Assembly (NCBI GenBank): GCA_023475715.1
Contig: JAMCVO010000606.1
Span: 1 to 7,473, forward strand
From: Actinomycetota bacterium
GTDB taxonomy: Bacteria; Actinomycetota; Humimicrobiia; Humimicrobiales; Humimicrobiaceae
Direction: 5' to 3'
DNA: 7,473 nt
Shown here piece after piece: positions 1 through 7,001 of this stretch. Below the pieces are notes generated by a model, which was given only the letters and a program-made list of their open reading frames with translations, searched no databases and was not told where the DNA came from. The position numbers were made by a program, and so were the translations under genes. The stretch's first letter is position 1. Every line of letters starts with the position of its first letter.

Positions 1-97
1 CAATTACAAATTTTTAGTTATATAATATTGTTAAATAATTAAGTTATAATATATAGTAATTCAACTATTTTATCAATATTTTTTATTTTTTAAAATC

Positions 98-566
98 TTA
101 CTTTGGTAATCTTAAATGAGCATTATTTAATTTTGTCATTTGTTCTTCAAGCTTTCTTCCATAGACGTATTTCTATCATCTACATGGGCATAATAAAGAT
201 CTATTGCATCTATTCCCAGACGTTTCAGGCTGCTATTACAGGCTTTTTCAATCTGACTGGCTCGCAACCCGGTATTTAAATTATCTACAGGTGCAGAAAA
301 CCCTACTTTTGTAGCAATAAATAACTTATCACGGTTTTTTTTGGATTTAATCCACTGGCCAAGTAAAGATTCGCTTTCACCACCCTTAAATCCTGGGACC
401 CAGTATGCATACATATTAGCAGTATCAATAAATGTACCTCCCCTACTAAAAAATAAGTCCAAAAGTTCATATGATACTTTGGCAGAAATTTTTGTTCCAA
501 AAAGCATTGCCCCCAGACAAATAACACTTACATAAAGCCGGTTTTTCCTAATTCTACTTTAATCAT
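98..566 (-). pseudogene. Aldo/keto reductase remnant (frameshift plus internal deletion)
   Basis: This is a broken NADPH-dependent aldo/keto reductase. The longest open stretch (507-136, 123 codons) carries the N-terminal half of the barrel, with all four usual catalytic residues visible: Asp28 and Tyr33 in FIDTANMY, Lys67 in FIATKVGF and His108 in YYAHVDD (numbered from the Met at 507). Translation from an ATG at 566-564, behind a weak GGTGA, gives MIKVELGKTG, a typical family start. This runs into a TAA because one base is missing near 534; restoring it would join the start to YVSVICLGAM. At the other end the frame stops after MEESLKNK (tga, 138-136). In another frame across the same bases one reads LEEQMTKLNNAHLRLPK and then TAA (100-98), which looks like a C-terminal tail of this family. 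About 150-170 codons between the two are therefore missing, since the family is usually about 310-330 residues. Identification of the N-terminal half is firm; the tail assignment is my reading and less certain. Confidence 0.8.
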
Positions 567-761
567 TTCACCATTTTTTTTAATATGATAACCAAATTAA
601 CTTTTTTAAAATAATATCTAGTATTAGCTTATCACAAAATAACAAAAATCTTAAAAAAACTCCTGGATTTAATTCACAGCTTCACATCTTTACCTGCGAT
701 GGTTGTCTTGACAAAGGTATAATTGATACAATTTGAAACAAACTTGTTGAATCTATTGAAA
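567..761. other. AT-rich gap between the esterase and the broken reductase
   Basis: This 195-bp stretch has no convincing gene, terminator or structured RNA. It is AT-rich except for a more GC-rich patch around 674-720. There, read on the minus strand, a frame ends in TFVKTTIAGKDVKL followed by TGA (676-674). That frame runs back through the stop of the esterase without a start of its own, so it may be the decayed tail of a lost gene or chance. There is no hairpin with a T run after the esterase stop, so I cannot say where the operon transcript ends. Confidence 0.5.
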
Positions 762-1718
762 TTATAAATACTTCTTTATATATTCCAATTTCTTTTCTGC
801 AAACTTTATATGGGTTTCCCAGCTATGATCATAATATGGCAGGATTTCAATATGCTTTACAGCTTTTATATGGTTATAAACTGCAAAAATAGTCGAAGGC
901 GGACAAACCAGATCTTTAAGTGCAACTGAAATTACAGTTCTTGCTTTTATCAAATCTGCAAGATTTAGATTATCAAAATAACTGAGAGTTCCAAACAATT
1001 CTTCTTCTCTGTCGGGATATTTTTTTATTATTGCAGCAAATTCCAGATAAGTCATATTTTTAACTTCTTCAGCCCATTCGACGGCTCTTTCAAAATGACA
1101 TAAATATGGTATTTCAGCTATTATAAGTTTAGCCCTGGAATCCAGGGCAGCAGTTGCAAGTGATAGTCCGCCTCCCTGGCTTACACCTGTTATACAGAGC
1201 CTGTTTAAATCAATCTCTTTTCTTGTTGAAAGAAAATCTATCGCTCGCACACAATCCATATAAACTCCACGGTAATAATAGTCCTCCTTACTGAATATCC
1301 CTTTAGTCATGTATCCGATTGCAGAAGGAGCCGGATAAATTTTATTATCTACACTTTCACCACTTTGCCCTCTGATATCTATTGCCATAACGGCATATCC
1401 CATTAACACCCAATTAAGATAAAAATTTATTTTCTGTTTATCATCACCATAACCATGAAACCATAAAATTACCGGGTAAGGTTTTTCTTTTCTGGGAAGA
1501 ATATAATAACTGCAAATCCTGGCGCCGCCAAAACCATCATAAAATACCTTATTTACAACTATATCTTCAATGATATAATCTATTTTTATAATTTCCTCAT
1601 TCAGGGTTTGATTTTCAGATATCTTTTTTGTTTCTTCCCAGAATTTGGAAAAATCGTCTTTCTTTGTTTGAAGAGGTTTGTATTTTTTTAATTCCTCAAG
1701 CGGCATATCAACTAACAT
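762..1718 (-). CDS. Acetyl xylan esterase / cephalosporin-C deacetylase family esterase
   Basis: A 318-residue serine esterase of the AXE1 family (carbohydrate esterase 7 type), which removes acetyl groups from xylo-oligosaccharides and other small acetylated substrates. It has the alpha/beta-hydrolase order: an oxyanion-loop HGYG (88-91), the family RGQSG (116-120), the nucleophile elbow GVSQGGG with Ser180, the acid Asp269 in KDLVCPPST, and His298 in YYDHSWE. The CPPST stretch after the Asp is typical of this family. There is no signal peptide, so it should act in the cytoplasm on imported acetylated sugars. Length fits the usual 310-330 residues. The start is supported by AGGAG (1729-1725), 6 bases from the ATG. 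It begins 36 bp after fucI and is the last intact gene of the operon. The region after the His has HSWETH rather than the HEGGG seen in some relatives, so substrate preference may differ. The exact substrate is not predictable. Confidence 0.92.
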   Translation of the reverse strand: MLVDMPLEELKKYKPLQTKKDDFSKFWEETKKISENQTLNEEIIKIDYIIEDIVVNKVFYDGFGGARICSYYILPRKEKPYPVILWFHGYGDDKQKINFYLNWVLMGYAVMAIDIRGQSGESVDNKIYPAPSAIGYMTKGIFSKEDYYYRGVYMDCVRAIDFLSTRKEIDLNRLCITGVSQGGGLSLATAALDSRAKLIIAEIPYLCHFERAVEWAEEVKNMTYLEFAAIIKKYPDREEELFGTLSYFDNLNLADLIKARTVISVALKDLVCPPSTIFAVYNHIKAVKHIEILPYYDHSWETHIKFAEKKLEYIKKYL

Positions 1719-1754
1719 GATAATCTCCTGCTATCTTTTTAATGGGTTTAGGGC

Positions 1755-3566
1755 TTAGTATAACGGTCCAAAGTTCTTGCAAGCCCTGAAGTCTGCACCT
1801 TCCGGATCTGATGTACCAAAGGCACTCCATGCACTAGGTCTAAAAATTTTAGATTCCTCAATATTATGCATGCAAACTGGGATCCTAAAAATAGAGGCAA
1901 GGGTAATTAAATCTGCACCAATATGTCCATAACTTACTGCCGCATGATTTGCACCCCAGTTAACCATTACCGAGTATGTATTTTTAAATGCACCCTTCCC
2001 GGTAATTCTCGGACTAAACCATGTTGTTGGCCAGGTGGGATCAGTTCTATCATCAAGTTTAATATGAATTTTTTTTGGCAGATCTATGGAGTATCCTTCG
2101 GCAATTTGAAGAACAGGACCCTGCCCTTTGACCAGGTTTAATCTAAACATTGTAAGAGGCATCCTGCCTTTTGACAGAAAATCAGTTGAAAACCCTCCCC
2201 CTTTAAAATATCCCAGATTTGCAGGTCTGAAAAGTGTGGCATCCAAACATTTTTCTACTTCCTGATATCTGATGTTCCAGAATGGTTTCAATGCCGGTTT
2301 ACCATTTAAAATCTGCTCACCTGTGCCGTCAAGCGCCGCGGAACCCGAATTAATCAGATGTATAATTCCATTTTGAGCTTCATCCGGCAAGGACTCTCCT
2401 GTTACCCTTTTTATTGCCTCGGGGCTCCAGTAAGTCCTGACATCTGCAAATATCTGGGCCGTATTTGTCAAAAGATGCCCAAAAAGCATGGAAACAGCAT
2501 TTAATAAATCATTTTCTGTTGCAAATATGAATGCTTCTCTTATTCCGTTCCAGTCAAAAGAGCTGTTAAGAATAGTTTCCGTAAAATCTGCATTGGGAAA
2601 GTGATCGGTCCATTGCCTCTGGCCCTGAAAACCTGATGCAATCGCATTGTGACCCAAAGCCTCCTCTTCAAATCCGATACTTGCCAGATTCGGGTTTCCA
2701 ATCATCAGATCCCTGGCTATCATGGTCATTTTTACAACAAATTCCCAGTCCCTGTCTTTTTGCTCTCTGGATTTTTGCCTGTCTTTGGGATTATTATCCT
2801 GCCCTTCCCTGCAGTATTTTTTAACCCATGCAAGGGCCAGTTTGTATTCTTCCCTGTCATATATCTGCTCATCAATTCTTCTTATAAATTCTGACATGTC
2901 AACAAATTCATATCTTAACCCCAGGTAATTCTCAAGAAATCCCGGATCCACTATTGAACCTGCAATTCCCATACTGACTCCACCCATCGCCAGATATGAT
3001 TTGTCTTTCATTGTAGCGGCAGCAAGACCTGATCTTACAAATTTTAATAATTTTTCCCCGACATCTTCGGGAATACTTTTATCACTCAAATCCTGAACAT
3101 CTTTTCCATAAATTCCGAATGCAGGTATGCCTTTCTGATTATGGGCAGCAAGCACAGCGGCAAGATATACGGCACCAGGTCGCTCAGTACCATTAAAACC
3201 CCATACAGCTTTTGGCAAATACAGATCCATATCCATGGTTTCTGAACCATAACACCAGCTTGGAGTTACAGTAAGTGTAAGCCCAACTCCTTCTTTTTTA
3301 AACTTTTCCTGTGTCATTGCTGCTTCTGCAAACCCGCCAATACACCTGTCTGCTATTACACATTCAACTGGAAGTCCATTTGAATGTTTTAAATTCCCTT
3401 CTAAAAATTTTGCAGCATTCTTTGCCATATTCATTGTCTGGTTTTCAAGGGATTCCCTTACACCGCCCCGTCTCCCGTCAATTGTCGGACGAATTCCAAC
3501 TTTTGGCATTGAACCTGCCAGACGGTTAACGAAATAAACCGTATTTGGATTTTTAGAATTACTCAT
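1755..3566 (-). CDS. fucI: L-fucose isomerase
   Basis: Converts L-fucose to L-fuculose; family members also accept D-arabinose. The enzyme is a cytoplasmic Mn2+-dependent oligomer, hexameric in E. coli. The 603 residues match E. coli FucI (591 aa) along the whole length, with near-identical blocks such as IGIRP-like [12 protein letters not shown] (22-33), [10 protein letters not shown] (105-114), [15 protein letters not shown] (123-137), [13 protein letters not shown] (195-207) and [13 protein letters not shown] (373-385). The metal ligands of the E. coli enzyme (Glu337, Asp361, His528) correspond to Glu351 in ATEND, Asp375 in FADVRTYW and His541 in WGANH, so it should be active. The N-terminus is about 14 residues longer than in E. 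coli. The upstream ATG is preferred because AGGGAG lies 7 bases before it, but Met20 (directly before PKVGIRP) is a possible alternative. It starts 23 bp after the URO-D gene, in an operon-like arrangement. No fuculokinase or fuculose-phosphate aldolase is in the window. Confidence 0.97.
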   Translation of the reverse strand: MSNSKNPNTVYFVNRLAGSMPKVGIRPTIDGRRGGVRESLENQTMNMAKNAAKFLEGNLKHSNGLPVECVIADRCIGGFAEAAMTQEKFKKEGVGLTLTVTPSWCYGSETMDMDLYLPKAVWGFNGTERPGAVYLAAVLAAHNQKGIPAFGIYGKDVQDLSDKSIPEDVGEKLLKFVRSGLAAATMKDKSYLAMGGVSMGIAGSIVDPGFLENYLGLRYEFVDMSEFIRRIDEQIYDREEYKLALAWVKKYCREGQDNNPKDRQKSREQKDRDWEFVVKMTMIARDLMIGNPNLASIGFEEEALGHNAIASGFQGQRQWTDHFPNADFTETILNSSFDWNGIREAFIFATENDLLNAVSMLFGHLLTNTAQIFADVRTYWSPEAIKRVTGESLPDEAQNGIIHLINSGSAALDGTGEQILNGKPALKPFWNIRYQEVEKCLDATLFRPANLGYFKGGGFSTDFLSKGRMPLTMFRLNLVKGQGPVLQIAEGYSIDLPKKIHIKLDDRTDPTWPTTWFSPRITGKGAFKNTYSVMVNWGANHAAVSYGHIGADLITLASIFRIPVCMHNIEESKIFRPSAWSAFGTSDPEGADFRACKNFGPLY

Positions 3567-3573
3567 AAATATA

Positions 3574-3579
3574 CTCCCT
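3574..3579 (-). promoter_or_regulatory. Ribosome binding site of fucI
   Basis: AGGGAG on the minus strand, 7 bases before the ATG at 3566. It favours the longer FucI over an internal start at Met20, which would match the E. coli N-terminus more closely. Confidence 0.7.
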
Positions 3580-3589
3580 GGAGCTTATT

Positions 3590-4666
3590 TCAAACAAATT
3601 TTTTTATATAGTTCTTATTTTTATATTCCTTTACCAAATGTTCCGAAATTGGATATTGTCCGTACTTCCTTGCAGTTTCAAGCATTGTTTTATAGTTTAT
3701 AGATTTAACACCGGGATGAATGGAATTACTGGAAGCCATTATATAACCACCACCAGGTGCAGCCTTGGCTATGGTCTCCTTTACAGCTTCTTTAACTTCA
3801 TCTTCGGTTCCCATTGACAGTACCATTGTACAATCAATATTTCCTGCCAGGCAAATTCTTTTCCCATATTTTTCTTTTACAATTCCGATATCCATACCCG
3901 CTAATGGTTCCAATGGATCCAGTACGTCAATTCCGGCATTGACAATATCATCAATAATTCCCCAGATATTACCGTCAGTGTGTTTTATTGCAAAAGAGCC
4001 TTTTTCATGAATAATGTCTACAGCTTTTTTTAAATACGGCAAAATGAATTCCCTGAAATGTTTCGGAGACATCAGAGTACCATTTCTGCCGGCATAGTCA
4101 TCCCCCAGAGCAATTACATCGGCTCCGATTTCTATAGCATTTTTAATTACTCTACTTTTGTAGGACCATATCATTTCCAGCAATTCTCTTACAAAATCAG
4201 GTTCTGTAATGTAGTTTATGAAAAGCTTATCCATCCCTCCGAGCAGATAGTGTGAGTATTCAAAAGTTTCATGCGTTATAAAAACGATTGCTTTTTCGCT
4301 CTTAAATCTTTTTACAGCTTCCTGAAGATCCTTATATAAATATTCTGAATCAGCGTCAGGCAACGAAAAAGCTTTTAAATCTTCATATTTCTTAATTGGT
4401 CCATCAACAGGATAAAAAATATCATTGGGTTCCAGCTTCCATGTTATATTCCATTCATCTATATAAGTTTTTTCTCCGGTTATTTTTTTATCACTGTTTC
4501 CAAATACAGTAAAACCGTCAAGATTTTCTTTTTCAACAAAATCTAAAAATGATATTTTTCCGTAAAGGTCCTCAATAACAGAATTATTTATAATCAGTTC
4601 CCATATAGGAACCAAGTCAGGTTCCTGATTTTTCACTGCAGTCATAAATCTCTTATAGCCATTCAT
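3590..4666 (-). CDS. URO-D superfamily protein (methyltransferase-like, not HemE)
   Basis: A 358-residue cytoplasmic protein of the uroporphyrinogen decarboxylase / cobalamin methyltransferase (MtaA, CmuA) superfamily. Visible landmarks, in order, are the N-terminal MNGYKRFMTAVKNQEPDLVP, which resembles the usual R-x-x-x-A-x-x-x-x-x-PD-x-VP opening; GDDYAGRNGTLMSP (188-201); IKHTDGN (227-233); LAGNID (273-278); and GGGYIMASSNSIHP (305-318). In zinc methyltransferases of this superfamily the ligands are His-x-Cys plus a later Cys. Here those places hold His229, Asp231 and, by my hand alignment, Asn314. A classical MtaA-type zinc-thiolate site is therefore unlikely, and the lack of haem genes argues against true HemE. 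The function is unknown; methyl transfer or demethylation of a substrate related to the sugar genes is possible. The start has GAGGA 7 bases upstream. It lies 69 bp after the E1 beta gene and 23 bp before fucI. Confidence 0.88.
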   Translation of the reverse strand: MNGYKRFMTAVKNQEPDLVPIWELIINNSVIEDLYGKISFLDFVEKENLDGFTVFGNSDKKITGEKTYIDEWNITWKLEPNDIFYPVDGPIKKYEDLKAFSLPDADSEYLYKDLQEAVKRFKSEKAIVFITHETFEYSHYLLGGMDKLFINYITEPDFVRELLEMIWSYKSRVIKNAIEIGADVIALGDDYAGRNGTLMSPKHFREFILPYLKKAVDIIHEKGSFAIKHTDGNIWGIIDDIVNAGIDVLDPLEPLAGMDIGIVKEKYGKRICLAGNIDCTMVLSMGTEDEVKEAVKETIAKAAPGGGYIMASSNSIHPGVKSINYKTMLETARKYGQYPISEHLVKEYKNKNYIKKFV

Positions 4667-4735
4667 TATTATATCCTCATTTGGTTTTGCACTCTTAAGG
4701 ATCTGTGATAACCTTATAGTTTTTATATTAGTCTT

Positions 4736-5713
4736 TCATAATCCAAGGGCTTCTCTTACTGCTCTTTCAATATCCTCTTCCTGAGGTAAAACTTCCCGTT
4801 CTAAGACCGGAGAAAAAGGGATAGGACAATCTTTTTCAGCAACTCTATAAATTGGACTGTCAAGGTACTCAAAAGCAAACTCATTTATTCTTGCTGCTAT
4901 TTCAGCCCCCGCACCACTGCTTTTTGATCCGTTGTAAGCAACTAAAACTTTGCCCGTCTTTTTCACAGATTTTACAATAGTTTCAATGTCTAAGGGTACT
5001 AATGAAATTGGATCTATAACTTCTATGCTAATGCCTTTTTCTTCCATCTTTTTTGCAACATTTAAGCTTTTAACAACCATCTCTGAAATTGCAACAATAG
5101 TAATATCTTTGCCCTGCTTTTTTATGTCTGCCTTACCGATTGGAATATAATATTCTTCCTGAGGAACTTCTCCCTTATTTTCATAAAGCTTTAAATGCTC
5201 AAACATTAAAACCGGATTATCATCTTTTATTGCTGACTTAAAAATACCCTTGGCATCGTATGGAGTTGAAGGACAGACTATTTTAAGTCCCGGTACATTC
5301 ATAAATATTCCAATGAGACATTGAGCATGCTGGGCAGCTTGCGACAGGCCTCCCCCCATTGGCATTCTTAAAGTTAGAGGAAGTTTTAGCTGTCCGCCTG
5401 ACATGTATCTCAGTTTTGCCATTTGATTTATTATCTGATCTCCTGCAACCGGCAGGAAATCATCGAACATAAACTCGGCAATTGGCCTTAGCCCAACTAT
5501 TGAGCAACCTATGGCAGCTCCTGCTATGGCTGTTTCTGATATGGGAGTATTTCTTACCCTTTCGGGTCCAAATTCATCAAGCAATCCTTTGGTTACTCCG
5601 AAAGCACCCCCATGCTCTGCAATATCTTCTCCAAAGACAATTATATTCTTATCCTTTCTCATTTCTTCCCGATAAGCTTCATTTATTGATTCTCTATAGG
5701 TAATCTCTCTCAT
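4736..5713 (-). CDS. acoB: Thiamine-dependent dehydrogenase E1, beta subunit (acetoin/pyruvate type)
   Basis: A 325-residue beta subunit of an alpha2beta2 E1 that decarboxylates a 2-oxoacid or cleaves acetoin using thiamine diphosphate. It is normal in length. Family signatures are FGEDIAEHGGAFGVTKGL (27-44), TPISETAIAGAAIG (56-69) with Glu60 at the position of the ThDP-activating glutamate, QAAQHAQ (125-131) with the conserved His129, PGLKIVCPSTPYDAKG (141-156), and the C-terminal PIPFSPVLE (297-305) near the interface with the alpha subunit. The PIPFSP ending and the MPMGGG loop resemble acetoin dehydrogenase AcoB as much as PdhB, so the symbol is tentative. GAGGA lies 4 bases before the ATG. 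It starts 46 bp after the alpha gene. No lipoyl-domain E2 follows; the next gene is a URO-D family protein. Confidence 0.9.
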   Translation of the reverse strand: MREITYRESINEAYREEMRKDKNIIVFGEDIAEHGGAFGVTKGLLDEFGPERVRNTPISETAIAGAAIGCSIVGLRPIAEFMFDDFLPVAGDQIINQMAKLRYMSGGQLKLPLTLRMPMGGGLSQAAQHAQCLIGIFMNVPGLKIVCPSTPYDAKGIFKSAIKDDNPVLMFEHLKLYENKGEVPQEEYYIPIGKADIKKQGKDITIVAISEMVVKSLNVAKKMEEKGISIEVIDPISLVPLDIETIVKSVKKTGKVLVAYNGSKSSGAGAEIAARINEFAFEYLDSPIYRVAEKDCPIPFSPVLEREVLPQEEDIERAVREALGL

Positions 5714-5759
5714 TTTATCCTCTCTTAATATCTATCTGTATTTTTTAAAGTAATACATG

Positions 5760-6719
5760 TCATGATGTGCAGTAAACATTATCCATTGCTTCTTCCGGCA
5801 ATGGTTCCGGGCTTTTCCTGCCAAATTCAATTGCCTCTTCTATTTCATTCTGAACTGCTTTTTTTATAGTTTCTATTTCCGGTAATGTCAGGATTTTATC
5901 TTTAATTATTTTTTCTTCAAGTTTTAGTATCGGATCTTTCTTTTTCCATTTGCTAATTTCTTCCTTATCCCTGTATACTTCAGGATCACCTTCGTAGTGA
6001 CCCCGATACCGGTATGTTTTAGCTTCCACCAAAACTGGCCCGCTGCCGCCTCTGACATCGTTTGCCACTTTATTTATCTTATTATATACATCCAGCACAT
6101 CCATTCCGTCTGCTATAACACCTGGGATATTATAGGACTTGGCTCTGTCAGCAATGTCTTTGATATTTGAATGCTTGCTGCAGGGATTTGTTTCGGCATA
6201 TAAATTGTTTTCACATACATAAATTACCGGCAGCCTCCATACAGATGCCAGGTTCAATGATTCATGAAAACTACCTTCATCCGAAGCTCCGTCACCAAAA
6301 AAAGAAACGACTATTCTTCCTTCCTTTTGGTACTGACAGCCAAGGGCTGCTCCTGTAGCAATCGGAATTCCTCCTCCAACTATACCGTTAGCTCCAAGTA
6401 TTCCCACTGAAGCATCTGAGATATGCATGGAGCCGCCCCGTCCACTGCAGCAGCCTGTTTTTTTCCCGTACAGCTCAGCCATCATATTTTTTAGTTTTGC
6501 TCCTTTTGCAATACAATGGCCATGCCCCCTATGGGTAGATGTAATATAATCTTTTTTGCTCAGATTCAGGCAAACTCCCGTTGCAACAGCTTCCTCACCC
6601 ACGTAAACATGAAGCCAGCCGGGGAGTTCCCCAGCTTTAAATAACTCTATAATGTTTTCTTCAAACATTCTGATTTTAAGCATTGTTTCTAACATATTTG
6701 TTAATAATTTCTTTTCCAT
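5760..6719 (-). CDS. acoA: Thiamine-dependent dehydrogenase E1, alpha subunit (acetoin/pyruvate type)
   Basis: A 319-residue alpha subunit that binds thiamine diphosphate and pairs with the beta subunit encoded just after it. The ThDP/Mg motif is complete: GDG at 142-144 followed by NN at 171-172. Other family blocks are GEEAVATG (41-48), TSTHRGHGH (60-68), GRGGSMHI (93-100), GANGIVGGGIPIATGAA (109-125) and YRYRGHYEGDP (236-246). The GHYEGDP form is more typical of acetoin dehydrogenases and their relatives than of classical PdhA, which usually has GHSxSDP; the symbol acoA is therefore a best guess and the substrate is open. A start at ATG 6719 has GGGTAGGA close before it, with only 3 bases between AGGA and the ATG, or 7 if GGGT is used. 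It is the first intact gene of the operon. Upstream lie 189 bp that include the duplicated tail of another gene. Confidence 0.9.
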   Translation of the reverse strand: MEKKLLTNMLETMLKIRMFEENIIELFKAGELPGWLHVYVGEEAVATGVCLNLSKKDYITSTHRGHGHCIAKGAKLKNMMAELYGKKTGCCSGRGGSMHISDASVGILGANGIVGGGIPIATGAALGCQYQKEGRIVVSFFGDGASDEGSFHESLNLASVWRLPVIYVCENNLYAETNPCSKHSNIKDIADRAKSYNIPGVIADGMDVLDVYNKINKVANDVRGGSGPVLVEAKTYRYRGHYEGDPEVYRDKEEISKWKKKDPILKLEEKIIKDKILTLPEIETIKKAVQNEIEEAIEFGRKSPEPLPEEAMDNVYCTS

Positions 6720-6768
6720 TATTCCTACCCTTTAACTTTTTTAATATTGCTACTTTTTAAAAATAATA

Positions 6769-6884
6769 AATATATTGAATTATCAGTAAAATTAAAAAAT
6801 TATTTCTTTTAATTTATTTCTGTAATATTTAAAATTTTCCCATGAAACATTTGGTGGTATTAGATGATCAGCATATGGAATATA
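6769..6884 (-). repeat. Tandem repeat copy 1: non-coding duplicate of a URO-D gene tail
   Basis: This copy is identical over 116 bp to 6886-7001, with an offset of 117 and one base between the copies. On the minus strand it contains the last 30 codons of the upstream URO-D protein (YIPYADHLIPP to KEIIF), its TAA (6794-6792) and 23 bp of flank. The genuine gene stops before reaching it and there is no start of its own, so it is a dead fragment. The perfect identity indicates a very recent duplication, or an assembly artefact. Confidence 0.95.
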
Positions 6885-6907
6885 TAATATATTGAATTAT
6901 CAGTAAA
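6879..6907 (-). promoter_or_regulatory. Promoter-like sequence across the repeat junction
   Basis: On the minus strand TTTACT (6907-6902) is followed after 17 bases by TATATT (6884-6879), resembling a sigma-70 -35/-10 pair. The -35 element is in repeat copy 2 and the -10 element is the first bases of copy 1, so the correctly spaced pair exists only because of the duplication. It would start RNA about 150 bases before the E1 alpha start. In DNA this AT-rich such matches arise often by chance. Confidence 0.22.
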
Positions 6908-7001
6908 ATTAAAAAATTATTTCTTTTAATTTATTTCTGTAATATTTAAAATTTTCCCATGAAACATTTGGTGGTATTAGATGATCAGCATATGGAATAT
7001 A
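6886..7001 (-). repeat. Tandem repeat copy 2: in place within the URO-D gene end
   Basis: This is the parental copy of the 116-bp direct repeat. It begins exactly at the codon for the Tyr of YIPYADH and ends 23 bp after the TAA at 6911-6909. It is coding here and non-coding in the other copy. Confidence 0.95.

Larger units (their letters stand above)
6720..6908 (-). other. Leader region before the E1 alpha gene, enlarged by a duplication
   Basis: These 189 bp hold a 49-bp AT-rich leader (6720-6768), one full copy of a 116-bp repeat (6769-6884), a single base (6885) and the 3' flank of the URO-D gene (6886-6908). Without the extra copy the two genes would be only about 72 bp apart, like the other gaps in the operon. 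No terminator hairpin was seen. Confidence 0.6.

Noticed and set aside
1..97. Regulatory or RNA structure in the left-hand edge
   Set aside because: It is almost pure A and T with no gene, clear hairpin or repeat that I could support.
600..660. Promoter-like TTGTGA and TATTAT on the minus strand before the broken reductase
   Set aside because: The spacing is about 15 bases and the region is so AT-rich that such matches are expected by chance.
1923..3529. Several plus-strand open frames of 60-80 codons opposite fucI
   Set aside because: They lie wholly opposite a strongly conserved gene, show no family motifs and have no supporting ribosome sites; they are antisense shadows.
3590..4666. True uroporphyrinogen decarboxylase (hemE) of haem synthesis
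   Set aside because: The diagnostic HemE substrate-site sequence is not apparent, the HTDGN and GGGYI blocks fit the methyltransferase-like branch, and no haem genes are nearby.
4667..4735. Possible hairpin (AAGG...CCTT) between the E1 beta and URO-D genes as a terminator
   Set aside because: The stem is only about 4-5 base pairs and is not followed by a T run on the transcribed strand.
6769..7001. CRISPR array, attachment site or insertion-sequence ends
   Set aside because: There are only two adjacent copies, they contain coding sequence of the gene end, and there are no spacers, inverted termini or transposase; a simple tandem duplication explains it.
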